Positions 15,788-25,404 are shown, counted from the stretch's first letter. The stretch: 64,000 nt of DNA from Chitinibacter tainanensis DSM 15459 (GCF_000429785.1 NZ_KE386951.1:460009-524008), one strand, 5' to 3'. Notes: a model not told the origin generated them from the letters alone. Numbers and translations: made by a program.

Positions 15788-18336
15788 ACGCCCCACTGTC
15801 GTCGCAAGCATTGCAATCACTCCAGTCTGCCGATCTCACCCCGGCGCTGGTCGAGGCCGCCGCGGTGGTGGTGGCGCCACAATGGCCGATCGCCACTTTT
15901 GCCGCCCGCAGCCCCTGGCAGGACGTGGAAGACCGCAGCTTTGATGAAGTGGCCCGCTGGTTTGCCCACCACAACGCCAGCACACTGTATCCAGCGCGCG
16001 CCCACTTGCCCGAGCTAGATGCCCTGCCGGCCAACTCGCCGCTCTTGCTGCAGCTTCTGCGCCGCTGGCTGCGCGAGCATGATTTTCCGACCGATGATCT
16101 GCTGCCGCTGCGCTTTTGCAGTGCGCAGCTCCTGCCTGCGGCAGGCACTACTGCTACCCCTGCTGCGGATTGGTCGGCCCTACTCGACACCCTGCCAGCC
16201 ATCCCAGCGCCCAGCGCCCCCGGTTTGCATAGCCGCGCCACCCGTCTCGCGCAGGCTGGGCAGCCCGCCGCTTTGCAACTACTGGAAAGCACCACGCAGC
16301 GCTGGGCAAAGCTCTTTATCGCCCGCGATAGCCGCAGCTGGGGCTTGGCCGAGGCCGATTTATACCGCGCCTGGCAGCAACAGGCGCAGTATGATCCGCA
16401 GCTGCCCGCTGCCGTGCGGCGCAAACTGGCGCAGCTACCCGCCAGCCCCGAGATCGCACTGCAAGCCGCATTGGCTCAGCTTGCCAGCCCGGTCGAGCAG
16501 CTGGCCTATCTGCAAGCACATCTACTTGCGCAGCCAGGTTGGGCCGGGATGCTGCGCTGGCTGGGCCGCCGCGCTGCAGGTGAAATCAGCGCGCTCACCG
16601 ATTACCTGGCGCTGCGGCTCACGCTCGAAGCCGCCCTGACCGAAGGGCTGCCTCTACCCGGCAGCGCACCCGCCGCAACTCTTGATCCACTACCGCTGCT
16701 AGAGGCCTGGCAGCGCCATGCGCAGCTGCAGCCTGCCGATTGGGCGGCCTTTAGCCCAGCGCAAACCGAGCAATACCTGCGCCTAGCTCACCGCTTTGAT
16801 GTACTGGCGCAATGCCGGCTGGGGCTGGAAATTCGGGAAGCGCAATATCGCCAGACGCTGCAAAATACCCTCAGCCAGCCAGCCGCGCCCAACCGCGCGG
16901 AGGCCCCAGTCGCCCAGCTGGTGTTTTGTATCGATGTGCGCTCCGAGCCGCTCCGCCGGGCCATTGAGGCCAGCGGCCGCTTTGCCACCTATGGCTTTGC
17001 CGGCTTTTTTGGTCTGCCGATCAGTACCCGCGAGCTAGATAGCGAGCACACCCACGCCGCCTGCCCGGTGATTTTGGCGCCACAGGCCGAAGTGAGCGAA
17101 ACCGCCGCCCCGCATGAGCGCCAACGCTATCGCCTAGCGCGGCAGCAAAACCAGCAACGCCAGCTGGTACAGCAGCAGATCAAACACGACCCCTTGGCCA
17201 GTCTGGCCCTGCCAGAGCTGGCGGGGCATTGGCAAGGGCTGCAAATGCTGTGGCAAAGTTTTATTCCTGCCCGCTGGCGCCAGCGCTGGGCCCGGGGCGT
17301 GCGCAAGCCGCAAACCCGCCCCACCGTGGGCGCGCATGGGCCGCAATCGGCGGCTTCGCTCGCCCAGCAGGCCGAATGGGCGGCCGGCGCACTCAAAGGC
17401 ATTGGCCTTACCCGCGAATTTGCCCCGCTGGTGGTGATTGCCGGCCACGGTAGCCATAGCCGCAACAACCCCTACGCCGCCAAGCTCGATTGTGGTGCCT
17501 GCGGTGGCGCGGCCGGTGGCTTTAATGCGCGAGTGCTGGCCGCCCTATGTAATGACAGCCTGATCCGCGAGCGCTTACTGGCGCAGGGTATCGCCATCCC
17601 GGCACACACCCGGTTTATCGCCGCCGAGCACCAGACTTCGCTCGATACCTTGCACTGGCTCGATGCCGCTCCGCACGAGGGGCCGGCGGCCGAAGCTTGG
17701 CAGCAGCTGCAGGCGGCACTGCCCTTTGCCTACGCTCAGCTCAGCGCCGAGCGGCTGCCACAACTGCCTAAATTGGCCGGTGAAGCCGACCGGGCTGATG
17801 AGGAAGCCCTGCGTCGCGCAGAAGACTGGAGCGAAGTGCGCCCCGAGTGGGGTTTGGCCCGCAATGCGGCCTTTATCATCGGCCGCCGCAGCTGGAGCCA
17901 GGGCCACAATCTACAAGGACGTGCCTTTTTGCATGGCTACCACTGGGCCGAAGACCGCGAGGGCAGCCTGCTGGCCGCGATCGTGGCCGGGCCGGTTACT
18001 GTCGCACAGTGGATCAATCTGCAGTACTACGCCTCGGCTGTCGCGCCGCATTATCAAGGTAGCGGCAGTAAGGCCACCCAAACCGTTACCGCCGGGCTGG
18101 GGGTGATGCAGGGTAATGGCAGCGATCTCCTGGCGGGCTTGCCGTGGCAAGCCGTAATGGCCGACGACCACACGCCCTACCATATCCCGCAGCGGCTACT
18201 GGTCGTGATCGAAGCGCCCAAAGCACATGTCGAACAACTCTTGGCCCAGCTACCCGCCTTTGCCACCAAAGTGCGCAATCAGTGGTTGCTGCTGAGCTCA
18301 TATGATCCGGAGAGCCAAACATGGACCGACTGGTAA
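15784..18336 (+). CDS. dabA: DabA, carbonic-anhydrase-like subunit (DUF2309)
   Basis: An 850-residue DUF2309/UPF0753 protein. The zinc site of characterised DabA proteins is present: [10 protein letters not shown] with Cys382 and Asp384, GHGSHS with His555, and DCGACGG with Cys570. The His-to-Cys spacing of 15 equals that of the Halothiobacillus protein. Additional family segments are [10 protein letters not shown] and [12 protein letters not shown] near the C-terminus. It is peripheral, bound to DabB at the inner face of the membrane. It overlaps dabB by four bases and cysD by sixteen, so the three genes form one operon. Confidence 0.93.
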   Translation: MNAPLSSQALQSLQSADLTPALVEAAAVVVAPQWPIATFAARSPWQDVEDRSFDEVARWFAHHNASTLYPARAHLPELDALPANSPLLLQLLRRWLREHDFPTDDLLPLRFCSAQLLPAAGTTATPAADWSALLDTLPAIPAPSAPGLHSRATRLAQAGQPAALQLLESTTQRWAKLFIARDSRSWGLAEADLYRAWQQQAQYDPQLPAAVRRKLAQLPASPEIALQAALAQLASPVEQLAYLQAHLLAQPGWAGMLRWLGRRAAGEISALTDYLALRLTLEAALTEGLPLPGSAPAATLDPLPLLEAWQRHAQLQPADWAAFSPAQTEQYLRLAHRFDVLAQCRLGLEIREAQYRQTLQNTLSQPAAPNRAEAPVAQLVFCIDVRSEPLRRAIEASGRFATYGFAGFFGLPISTRELDSEHTHAACPVILAPQAEVSETAAPHERQRYRLARQQNQQRQLVQQQIKHDPLASLALPELAGHWQGLQMLWQSFIPARWRQRWARGVRKPQTRPTVGAHGPQSAASLAQQAEWAAGALKGIGLTREFAPLVVIAGHGSHSRNNPYAAKLDCGACGGAAGGFNARVLAALCNDSLIRERLLAQGIAIPAHTRFIAAEHQTSLDTLHWLDAAPHEGPAAEAWQQLQAALPFAYAQLSAERLPQLPKLAGEADRADEEALRRAEDWSEVRPEWGLARNAAFIIGRRSWSQGHNLQGRAFLHGYHWAEDREGSLLAAIVAGPVTVAQWINLQYYASAVAPHYQGSGSKATQTVTAGLGVMQGNGSDLLAGLPWQAVMADDHTPYHIPQRLLVVIEAPKAHVEQLLAQLPAFATKVRNQWLLLSSYDPESQTWTDW

Positions 18337-19256
18337 TCCCCGCCGCCCAGCTGTCGCATCTGCGGCAGCTGGAAGCCGAGGCCATCCACATCCTGCGCGA
18401 AGTGGTGGCCGAATTTAGCAAGCCCTGCATGTTTTACTCGATTGGCAAAGATTCAACGGTGATGCTGCATCTGGCGCGCAAAGCGTTCTGGCCGGGCAAG
18501 GTGCCGTTTCCCTTGCTGCATGTCGACACCACCTGGGAATTTCACGAAATGGCGGCCTTTCGTGACCGGCTGGCGGCGCAACACGGGCTCGAGATCATCG
18601 TGCATATTAATCAGGCGGCACTGGCCGAAGGGGTGAATCCGTTTACGAGTGGCTCGGTGAAATACACCGATGCGATGAAAACCGATGCGCTCAAGCAAGC
18701 ACTGGCGCAGCATGGTTTTGATGCCTGCTTTGGCGGCGGACGGCGCGATGAGGAAAAAAGCCGGGCCAAAGAGCGGGTGTTTTCGTTTCGCGATCAGCAC
18801 CAGCGATGGGATCCGAAAAACCAGCGCCCCGAGCTATGGCAGCTGTATAACAGCCGGCTAGATCCGGGCGAAAACATCCGCGTCTTTCCGCTCTCGAACT
18901 GGACCGAACTCGATATCTGGCAGTACATCTGGCTGGAAAACATCGACATCGTGCCACTGTATCGGGCGGCCGAGCGGGATGTAGTGTGGAAAGATGGCAC
19001 CTGGATCTGTATCGACGATGAGCGCATCCTGCCCTACCTCATCCCGGCCGAGCGCGCCAGCATTAGCCGGCGCTGGGTACGCTTTCGCACCCTAGGCTGC
19101 TACCCGCTCACCGGCGCAGTAGAAAGCCGCGCTAGAACTTTGCCGCAGATTATTCAGGAAATGCTGCTCACCACCACCAGCGAGCGACAGGGCCGCCTGA
19201 TCGATACCGATCAATCCGGCTCGATGGAGCGCAAAAAGATCCAGGGCTATTTCTAG
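18321..19256 (+). CDS. cysD: sulfate adenylyltransferase subunit 2, CysD
   Basis: CysD (311 residues) is the adenylylating subunit of heterodimeric ATP sulfurylase: sulfate + ATP gives APS. The PP-loop is [18 protein letters not shown] (from residue 39). [29 protein letters not shown] and the C-terminal [10 protein letters not shown] are characteristic. The start lies inside the 3' end of dabA, so it is translationally coupled to carbon uptake. Oddly no cysN follows; the next gene is moaE on the other strand. CysN must be encoded elsewhere, or this copy has another partner. Confidence 0.92.
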   Translation: MDRLVIPAAQLSHLRQLEAEAIHILREVVAEFSKPCMFYSIGKDSTVMLHLARKAFWPGKVPFPLLHVDTTWEFHEMAAFRDRLAAQHGLEIIVHINQAALAEGVNPFTSGSVKYTDAMKTDALKQALAQHGFDACFGGGRRDEEKSRAKERVFSFRDQHQRWDPKNQRPELWQLYNSRLDPGENIRVFPLSNWTELDIWQYIWLENIDIVPLYRAAERDVVWKDGTWICIDDERILPYLIPAERASISRRWVRFRTLGCYPLTGAVESRARTLPQIIQEMLLTTTSERQGRLIDTDQSGSMERKKIQGYF

Positions 19257-19274
19257 CTGGCCGCACGCCGGGGC

Positions 19275-19733
19275 TTAGGTTTCCCAGCGTGCGCGGGCCT
19301 GCTCATCGCTCGCGCGCGCCTCTACCCATGCTTCACCGTGACGGGTGATTTCTTTTTTCCAGAATGGCGCGGCGGTTTTTAGATAATCCATCAGGTAGCG
19401 ATTGGCCTCGTAGGCTGTATCCCGATGCGGGCTGGCGGTCAGCACCAGCACGATTTGCTCGGCCGGCGCCAAGCGGCCCACGCGATGAATAATCGTCACC
19501 GCATCAAGCTGCCAGCGCGCGCGCGCGGCCTGCACCAGCTGTTGCAGCGCGCGTTCGGTCATCGCCGGGTAATGCTCTAGATGCAAGGCATGCAGATCCG
19601 CATTGGCACTCAAATCGCGCACCCGGCCCACAAACATTACCACCGCGCCGATCTGCGGCTGGCCAGCCAGGCGCTGGTATTCGTGGGCGACATCAAAATC
19701 GGCGCTTTGTACGCGAATGACATCCTGCTGCAT
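19275..19733 (-). CDS. moaE: molybdopterin synthase catalytic subunit MoaE
   Basis: The 152-residue protein carries MoaE motifs: GAVVMFVGRVRD (about residue 30), LEHYPAMTE, IIHRVGRLAPAEQIVLV and PFWKKEI with the catalytic lysines. Together with thiocarboxylated MoaD it converts cPMP to molybdopterin. ATG 19733 lies one base after the moaD stop, and the longer upstream frame runs through moaD. It is the last gene of the moaA-moeA-moaD-moaE set and is convergent with cysD. Confidence 0.93.
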   Translation of the reverse strand: MQQDVIRVQSADFDVAHEYQRLAGQPQIGAVVMFVGRVRDLSANADLHALHLEHYPAMTERALQQLVQAARARWQLDAVTIIHRVGRLAPAEQIVLVLTASPHRDTAYEANRYLMDYLKTAAPFWKKEITRHGEAWVEARASDEQARARWET

Positions 19734-19734
19734 C

Positions 19735-19983
19735 TTAGCCCCCGGTGACCGGTGGAAAAATCGCCACTTCGGCCCCAGCCGGAATCGCATCATCCAGCTG
19801 CGCCATTTCTTGATTAATCGCCACCCGAAACACGCGCGCCCCACCCAGCTCGGCCTGCCAAACACCGCCGCGCGCCACCAGCAGCGCAATTAAATCCCGC
19901 ACGGTAGCCGGTGGCGTGGCCAGCGTTTCGCTGGCGCACCCCAGCACATCGCGCAGGCGGGCGAAATACAAAATCGTCAGCAT
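19735..19983 (-). CDS. moaD: molybdopterin synthase sulfur-carrier subunit MoaD
   Basis: An 82-residue ubiquitin-like protein that starts MLTILYFARLRD and ends PPVTGG. The terminal Gly-Gly is adenylated and thiocarboxylated to donate sulfur to MoaE. It directly abuts moeA upstream (stop and start adjacent) and moaE downstream, so it is cotranscribed with both. Length is standard. Confidence 0.93.
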   Translation of the reverse strand: MLTILYFARLRDVLGCASETLATPPATVRDLIALLVARGGVWQAELGGARVFRVAINQEMAQLDDAIPAGAEVAIFPPVTGG

Positions 19984-21177
19984 TTAGCCCTCCAGCGCGC
20001 TGAGCGGAATAAACGCCACTGGATCGCCACGCTGCACGGTAGTGCCCGCCGGAATATCCACCAGCCCTTCAGCCCAGACCAGCGAGGTGAGCACCGCCGA
20101 GCCTTGGTGTGCAAATAAGCTCACCTGCCCCGCCGGATTGCGCCGCGCACGGAAAAACTCGCGCCGATCACCCGCGCGCTTGAGCTCAAAATCGGCCGGC
20201 AGCGTCATGCGCGGCGGCGCCAGCTCGCTCGCGCCTTGCCGCGCCAGCATAAACGGGCGCACCAACATTAAATACGTCACCAATGCCGACACCGGATTAC
20301 CGGGCAAGCCAATAAAATCAGCGTTGCCAATCCGGCCATAGGCAAAGGGCTTGCCCGGCTTGATGGCGATTTTCCACAGATTAAGTTCACCGAGGTATTG
20401 CACGGCAGCCTTGATATGGTCTTCCTCTCCGACCGATACCCCCCCGGAGGTGAGCAAAATATCGCACTGCTCGGCCGCCGCCGCCAGCGCCGCCACCGTG
20501 GCGTCGAATTGATCGGGGATCACGCCCAGATCGACCAGTTCGCAGCCCAAGGCCTGTAGCTGGGCCAGCAGCGTATAGCGATTGGCGTTATAGATTTTGC
20601 CTGCGGGCAAAGGCTGGCCGGGCTCGACCAGCTCATCGCCACTACTCAGTAGCGCCACCCGCAGCGGGGCGAACACAGTCAGTTGCGCAATCCCGAGCGA
20701 GGCGGCCAGCCCCAGCATGGCCGGGCTCAGTCGTTGGCCGGCGCGCAGCACCACTTGCCCGTGATGTACATCTTCGCCAATGCGGCGGATATTCGCGCCC
20801 AGCGGCACCGGCGCGGCCAGCTGCAGCGCCTCACCCGCCAGCGTGCAGTGCTCCTGCATCACGACCGCATTGGCGCCAGCGGGGATGGGCGCACCAGTAA
20901 AGATTCGCGCGGCCTCACCGGCGGCTAAGGCATGCCCAACCGCCCCGGCGGCAATGCGCTGGGTAATCTGAAAGTGCGTTGTTGCTGGCGCGGCGACCGG
21001 AATATGCAGCGCATAACCATCCATCGAGCTGTTATCAAAGCCTGGCACATTGATGGGGGCAATCACATCGTGCGCCAATACTCGGCCACGCGCCGCGGTT
21101 AAGGGCAGTAATTCGGTGCGCGTAGCCACGCGCGCCTGGGCCAGCAATTGCGCTAGGGCCACTTCAAAATCAAGCAT
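19984..21177 (-). CDS. moeA: molybdopterin molybdenumtransferase MoeA
   Basis: MoeA (397 residues) inserts molybdenum into adenylylated molybdopterin. Features: PGFDNSSMDGYAL (about residue 45), GAPIPAGANAVVMQE (about 98), the MoCF-domain TSGGVSVGEEDHIK (about 240), KPGKPFAYGR and FIGLPGNPVSAL (about 280). Length and domains are normal. It contains a sequence (20393-20441) that matches the termini and 49-bp length of the dispersed repeat, but in conserved coding sequence. It lies 47 bp after moaA in the same direction. Confidence 0.95.
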   Translation of the reverse strand: MLDFEVALAQLLAQARVATRTELLPLTAARGRVLAHDVIAPINVPGFDNSSMDGYALHIPVAAPATTHFQITQRIAAGAVGHALAAGEAARIFTGAPIPAGANAVVMQEHCTLAGEALQLAAPVPLGANIRRIGEDVHHGQVVLRAGQRLSPAMLGLAASLGIAQLTVFAPLRVALLSSGDELVEPGQPLPAGKIYNANRYTLLAQLQALGCELVDLGVIPDQFDATVAALAAAAEQCDILLTSGGVSVGEEDHIKAAVQYLGELNLWKIAIKPGKPFAYGRIGNADFIGLPGNPVSALVTYLMLVRPFMLARQGASELAPPRMTLPADFELKRAGDRREFFRARRNPAGQVSLFAHQGSAVLTSLVWAEGLVDIPAGTTVQRGDPVAFIPLSALEG

Positions 21178-21224
21178 ACAATCGGTTCCTGAAAAGCATA
21201 TTCGGTGTGGGCGAGCGGCTGCGC

Positions 21225-22196
21225 TTAGCCACCAGTTTGCGACATAAAGCGGATTAATTTGGTGGGCTGCTCGTTAAATTCGTGGCGCTCGGGCTTGAGC
21301 TCTATCGCCGCGATAATCACGGCATCGAGCTCGGCATCGCTGATGCCGCTGCGCAGCAAGGGGCGTAACTCCACCGTGCTTTCCTGCCCCAAACACAGGT
21401 ATAAAGTGCCATCCACCGTCAGCCGCACCCGATTACAGGTGGCACAAAAATGCTGTGAGCGCGGGGTGATAAAGCCAATCTGCGCGCTGCCATCCGGTGT
21501 TTGCCAATAGCGAGCCGGGCCACCGCCCAATTCCAGCGCCTGCGGCACCAGCTGATAGCGGGTCACCAACCGCTCCCGCACTGCGCCCAGCTCCAGAAAT
21601 TGCGTACTGCGGCCGGTATCGCCCAGCGGCATCGCCTCGATCAGCCGCAAAATATAGCCATTGCTCAAAGCAAAATCGGCCATGGCTTCGATTTCGGCCT
21701 CATTCACGCCCTTCATCGCCACCATATTCAGCTTGATCGGGCTCAGCTCGGCGGCGCGCGCGGCCGCTAGCCCGGCCATCACCTGCGCCAGCGCATCGCG
21801 GCCGGTAATGTCTTGCATGCACTGCCGATCCAGCGTATCAAGGCTGACATTAATACGATTCACCCCGGCGGCTTTCAGCGGCTGGGCGTATTTGGCCAGC
21901 TGGGTGGCATTGGTAGAGAGCGATAAATCGCGCAGCCCCAGCGCTTTCAGCTGCGCCGCCAGCGCGGGCAGATTGCGCCGCAACAGAGGCTCGCCGCCGG
22001 TAAGGCGCACCCGCTGCACGCCCAGCCGCACAAATGCCGCCACCACGCGCTCGATTTCGGCAAAGCTGAGCCAGTGGCTTGGCTCTTCAAACTGGGTAAA
22101 CCGCGCTGGCAGGCAATAACTGCAACGCAAATCGCAACGATCGGTGACCGATACCCGTAAATAATCAATGGTTCTACCAAAACGATCTTGCAACAT
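21225..22196 (-). CDS. moaA: GTP 3',8-cyclase MoaA
   Basis: MoaA (323 residues) is a radical-SAM enzyme starting molybdenum-cofactor synthesis. The N-terminal cluster motif CDLRCSYC (from about residue 21) is followed by LTGGEPLLR; the C-terminal [4Fe-4S] motif FCATCNRVRLTVDG...LCLG is present, and the chain ends in the conserved Gly-Gly. MoaC, which completes cPMP synthesis, is absent from the window. It follows bufC by 42 bp in the same direction, so readthrough from the bufferin operon is possible. Confidence 0.95.
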   Translation of the reverse strand: MLQDRFGRTIDYLRVSVTDRCDLRCSYCLPARFTQFEEPSHWLSFAEIERVVAAFVRLGVQRVRLTGGEPLLRRNLPALAAQLKALGLRDLSLSTNATQLAKYAQPLKAAGVNRINVSLDTLDRQCMQDITGRDALAQVMAGLAAARAAELSPIKLNMVAMKGVNEAEIEAMADFALSNGYILRLIEAMPLGDTGRSTQFLELGAVRERLVTRYQLVPQALELGGGPARYWQTPDGSAQIGFITPRSQHFCATCNRVRLTVDGTLYLCLGQESTVELRPLLRSGISDAELDAVIIAAIELKPERHEFNEQPTKLIRFMSQTGG

Positions 22197-22238
22197 GCTT
22201 TTATCAACTCGTTTAATCGATCGGCCGGCAAGGCCGCG

Positions 22239-22964
22239 CTAGGGCTCGGCCCGCAGCACCAGCCCTTGGGTAAACAGCAGGCTGATTATGGTCTGAATAT
22301 CGCAATCTGGCTCGCACTGTAGCGCCCGCTCCAGCGCATCGCCTACTGTTTCGCCCGCCACCAGCGCCTGTAGCAAGGCCCACTGGCCAGTACTAATCGC
22401 TTGCCACTGGCGACGGCTAATTAATAATTGCTGCCCGCCGCGCCGCAAATCCGCGCTGGGGCCACCGGCATGCATGGCCAGAATATCGGCAATCGGCCAG
22501 TGTAGCGATTGCACCAACTGCAAGCTGGGGTGAAACACGAGCTGCAGACTGGCAAAATCGGCGGCGGCAAGCGCGGCCAATTCGGTCAGACCCAGCGTGG
22601 TGGCATCCGGCGCTAAATACGCGCGCCAGCGCGCCCAGTCGACCTGCGCCACGGCGGCCAGATACGGCAGCTCGGCGGCGGGGGCAAATTGGGCGATGAA
22701 ATCGGCAAAATCTGCGCCCATGGCATGCAAATCGGCCGCGTGCGCAGGTGTTGCGTCGACATACTCGCGCGCCATGGCGGTAAAAAAATCTTCACCCACC
22801 AGCTGTGCCACATTGCTAAACACGCCCTGCAGCGCGGCAATGCGGTTAAGCCGGCAATTGGCCCGATAATGTCGCATCCGCGCAGCGTGCAATAGCCCTG
22901 CGCTCTGGGCCTGCGGGTCGAGCAGCAAGGCGCTAAAGGCGCTGATCGCTTGGGCGTAGCTCAT
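22239..22964 (-). CDS. bufC: bufferin maturation partner BufC (DUF2063 N-terminal type)
   Basis: A 241-residue protein of the DUF2063/HvfC type, the partner of DUF692 oxidases; it binds the precursor peptide. The N-terminus YAQAISAFSALLLDPQ and the segment MRHYRANCRLNRIAALQGVFSNVAQLVGEDFF are typical of the putative DNA/peptide-binding N-domain, with an ADFIAQFAPAAELPYLAAVAQVDWA helix-rich part following. ATG 22964 overlaps the bufB stop (ATGA). I use the buf name from genetic context (bufA-bufB-bufC). Confidence 0.82.
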   Translation of the reverse strand: MSYAQAISAFSALLLDPQAQSAGLLHAARMRHYRANCRLNRIAALQGVFSNVAQLVGEDFFTAMAREYVDATPAHAADLHAMGADFADFIAQFAPAAELPYLAAVAQVDWARWRAYLAPDATTLGLTELAALAAADFASLQLVFHPSLQLVQSLHWPIADILAMHAGGPSADLRRGGQQLLISRRQWQAISTGQWALLQALVAGETVGDALERALQCEPDCDIQTIISLLFTQGLVLRAEP

Positions 22965-23803
22965 ACATACTCCCTTGCCGTATTGCCTGCCGATGCTTTT
23001 ACTATTTGGTCTAGCGAGCAATACTCTGCATACAAACTCGCAAAGTCGCTCAGATTGGTATCGCGCTCCAGCAGCACGGGCTTGGCGCCCCAGCGCGCCA
23101 GCGCCTGCCGCAACAGCGCCAGCACTTCGGTACTCACCGGCGCGCCGTGGGTATCAATCGCCGTGCCTTCAAACCATTCAAAACCGGCCACATGAATTTC
23201 GTACACCGAGTCGCCGGCAATGTGTGCCAGCTCCGCTTCGGCGTTCAGCCCCAAATTGAGGGCATTGACATAAAAATTATTCAAATCCACCAATAGCCCA
23301 CAGCCAGTGCGGCGCACCAGCTCGGCCATCAGCTCGGCTTCGGACAGCAGCTCATCGGCAAAGCCAACATAGGACGAGACGTTTTCCAGCAAAATCGGCC
23401 GCTGCAGCGTGTCTTGCACGATGCTAATGCGCTCGGCCAGATGTTCAATCACGCCCTCTACCCGTGGCACCGGCAGCAAATCATTAAAATAGCGCTCGGC
23501 GTGGCGATTCCAGGCCAGATGCTCGGACACCGCCGCCGGCTCAACGCGCGCCACCAGCTGTTGCAGCTGCGCCAGATGCTGCGCATCCAGCGGGCCCAAA
23601 CTCCCCAGCCCTAGGCCAATGCCGTGCAGGCTGATCGGGTAATCCTGCCGCAGCTGGCACAGCGCGGCAATCGGCTCGCCACCACCGAAATAGTTTTCGC
23701 TGTGAACTTCCCACCATGCCACCGGTGGGCGCTGGGCTAAAACATCAGCGAGGTGCGGCGCGCGCAGGCCAAGGCCGGTGGTCAGCGGTAAAGTGCAATG
23801 CAT
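22961..23803 (-). CDS. bufB: MNIO enzyme BufB (DUF692), bufferin-modifying oxidase
   Basis: A 280-residue DUF692 TIM-barrel protein, a multinuclear non-heme iron-dependent oxidase. Visible conserved metal-ligand regions are WWEVHSENYFGGG (about residue 30), LHGIGLGLGS, VSEHLAWN, ENVSSY, LLVDLNNFYVNA, HVAGFEW and IDTHGAPV. In bufferin systems it converts peptide cysteines to thiooxazole-type groups for copper binding. The last 20 residues are partly encoded by a 49-bp palindromic repeat (22978-23026; residues 260-276). It lies 70 bp after bufA. Confidence 0.9.
   Translation of the reverse strand: MHCTLPLTTGLGLRAPHLADVLAQRPPVAWWEVHSENYFGGGEPIAALCQLRQDYPISLHGIGLGLGSLGPLDAQHLAQLQQLVARVEPAAVSEHLAWNRHAERYFNDLLPVPRVEGVIEHLAERISIVQDTLQRPILLENVSSYVGFADELLSEAELMAELVRRTGCGLLVDLNNFYVNALNLGLNAEAELAHIAGDSVYEIHVAGFEWFEGTAIDTHGAPVSTEVLALLRQALARWGAKPVLLERDTNLSDFASLYAEYCSLDQIVKASAGNTAREYV
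22978..23026. repeat. 49-bp palindromic repeat, copy R5 (inside bufB)
   Basis: GTATTGC near the left and GCAATAC near the right pair over seven bases in the family register (49 bp). The outermost bases are degenerate (CC and TC). It is fully inside the 3' end of bufB, encoding residues 260-276 of 280. Coding function and repeat ancestry may coexist; chance cannot be fully excluded. Confidence 0.45.
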
Positions 23804-23873
23804 AGTGACGGATACCTTATTGTTTGGGCTGCGGCGGCCAGCACAACGTGTGCGCTCGCCACCGCCAGCGGGC

Positions 23874-24116
23874 TTACATCGGTTTGAGCGTGCCCTTCAT
23901 ATCAACGCAGGTACCGGCAGCCACGTATTTCCACTCTTTGGCATCTTTATCGGTTTTGGCTTGGCCGGCGCAGGCATGGCCATTGGCTGCACAATCGTTT
24001 TTACCAGCCATGGCGATGCCGTAGCATTTTTCTTTGTCGGCGGCGACTACGGTGCCTGAAACGCCGGCAGCCAGTACGGCGGTTAATGCGCTAGTGAGGA
24101 TAAGTTGTTTGTTCAT
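23874..24116 (-). CDS. bufA: bufferin precursor peptide BufA (DUF2282)
   Basis: An 80-residue DUF2282 protein with a Sec signal peptide (MNKQLILTSALTAVLAAGVSG...VVAA, about 26 residues) and a core with four cysteines: EKCYG, NDCAA, HACAG and GTC. In this family the modified cysteines bind copper in the periplasm, buffering excess metal. It heads the bufA-bufB-bufC cluster. Upstream (24146-24163) is a perfect hairpin GATACCG/CGGTATC. A paralogue with the same cysteine pattern is at 34978-35226. Confidence 0.9.
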   Translation of the reverse strand: MNKQLILTSALTAVLAAGVSGTVVAADKEKCYGIAMAGKNDCAANGHACAGQAKTDKDAKEWKYVAAGTCVDMKGTLKPM

Positions 24117-24145
24117 GATGCACGATCTCCAAAGTGGTTTAAGCG

Positions 24146-24163
24146 ATACCGTCAGCGGTATCT
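24146..24163 (-). promoter_or_regulatory. hairpin upstream of bufA
   Basis: GATACCG-TCAG-CGGTATC is a perfect 7-bp stem with a four-base loop, 30 bp upstream of the bufA start. It could be a leader hairpin or operator. It is not followed by a T-run and does not fit the 49-bp repeat register. Confidence 0.4.
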
Positions 24164-24268
24164 GCAACTTAGTCGGGCCAAAGGCTGGGGTCTGACAAAC
24201 AAAATGCAGATTCTGGCCAAATATCTAATAAGGCATTGTTTTTAATTAAATTAAAACCTAAAACGCGC

Positions 24269-24736
24269 TCACAAACCCAGATCACTCAGGCCCGGATGAT
24301 CATCAGGGCGGCGGCCTTGGGGCCAGTGAAACAGCCGCTCCTCTTCGCGAATCGGCAAGTCGTTAATGCTGGCAAAGCGGCGCTGCATCAGGCCTTGGGC
24401 ATCGAATTCCCAGTTTTCATTGCCGTAAGAGCGAAACCATTGCCCGGCGGCATCGTGCCATTCGTAGGCAAAGCGCACGGCGATGCGGTTACCGTCAAAG
24501 GCCCACAGCTCTTTGATCAGCCGGTATTCGTGTTCGCGCTGCCATTTACGGCTTAAAAATTCGACAATCTGCGCGCGGCCGCGCGGAAACTCGTGGCGAT
24601 TACGCCAAACGCTATCCTCGGTGTAGACCAGAGCAACGCGCTCAGGGTCGCGCGAATTCCAACCATCTTCGGCCAAGCGAACTTTTAAGGTGGCCGATTC
24701 CAAATCAAACGGCGGTAGTGGTGGGCGAGCTGACAT
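24269..24736 (-). CDS. DUF1348 / NTF2-like protein
   Basis: A 155-residue SnoaL/NTF2-fold protein of the DUF1348 type: [36 protein letters not shown], then [34 protein letters not shown] and [10 protein letters not shown] are its hallmark segments. The biochemical role is unknown, probably a small-molecule-binding or enzyme domain. It lies 47 bp after the glutathione transferase gene and probably shares its transcript. Confidence 0.85.
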   Translation of the reverse strand: MSARPPLPPFDLESATLKVRLAEDGWNSRDPERVALVYTEDSVWRNRHEFPRGRAQIVEFLSRKWQREHEYRLIKELWAFDGNRIAVRFAYEWHDAAGQWFRSYGNENWEFDAQGLMQRRFASINDLPIREEERLFHWPQGRRPDDHPGLSDLGL

Positions 24737-24783
24737 GGTTTTACTCCAAAAATGGGTTGAATGGATTGATTGCTTGGTTAGGG

Positions 24784-25404
24784 CTAGGCAACTTGCTGCG
24801 CAATTCCGGGCATGACCACATAGCCGGGCAGCGCCTCGATGCGCGCTAGCCACTGGCAAACTGCGGGGTATTGCGCCAGAGGCACTTGCCCTTCGGGGCT
24901 GAGCGCGATATACGGGTAGAGGGCAATATCGGCGATCGTGATGTGCGGCGCGGCCAGCCACGGCTGTTGGCTCAGTGTGCTTTCCAGCACCGCCATTAAT
25001 TGCGCGGTGAGGGTTTCAGCTTCGGCCACCGCCACAGTGCGGCCCCATTTATGCAAGAGCCGCAGCGCATTGGGCCCACGCGTCACTTCATTCGCGGCTG
25101 TCGCCAGCCAGGCCTGCACCTGCGCTTGGCCCACCGGATCATTCGGCAGCCAGAAGTCGGCCTGCTCGGCACCATACTGGCGGGCGAGGTAAACCAGAAT
25201 CGCCTGACTATCGCGCAGTACTACATCACCATCGACCAGCACCGGCACTTGGCCAAGCGGATTTTTGGCCAGAAACTCGGGCGATTTATGCTCGCGCACG
25301 GCGCCATTCACGGCGATACTCTGATAGGGTATACCTAGCAAAGCCAACATCAGCCTAACCTTGTGGCAATTACCTGAGAGAGCGAATTCGTAGAGCTGGA
25401 TCAT
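24784..25404 (-). CDS. glutathione S-transferase family protein
   Basis: A 206-residue GST. The thioredoxin-like N-domain ([54 protein letters not shown]) includes the glutathione-contacting cis-proline QVPVL and the DSQAI motif. The C-terminal helical domain contains [13 protein letters not shown]. The presumed catalytic position is Ser10 or Asn12. It is followed by DUF1348 and preceded by the large reductase gene; the three run in one direction, consistent with a detoxification operon. Confidence 0.88.
   Translation of the reverse strand: MIQLYEFALSGNCHKVRLMLALLGIPYQSIAVNGAVREHKSPEFLAKNPLGQVPVLVDGDVVLRDSQAILVYLARQYGAEQADFWLPNDPVGQAQVQAWLATAANEVTRGPNALRLLHKWGRTVAVAEAETLTAQLMAVLESTLSQQPWLAAPHITIADIALYPYIALSPEGQVPLAQYPAVCQWLARIEALPGYVVMPGIAQQVA

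Noticed and set aside
24866-24915. GGGTAT and ATACGG inside a GST gene
   Set aside because: Off by one base in spacing and degenerate at the right end; coding sequence of a conserved family.
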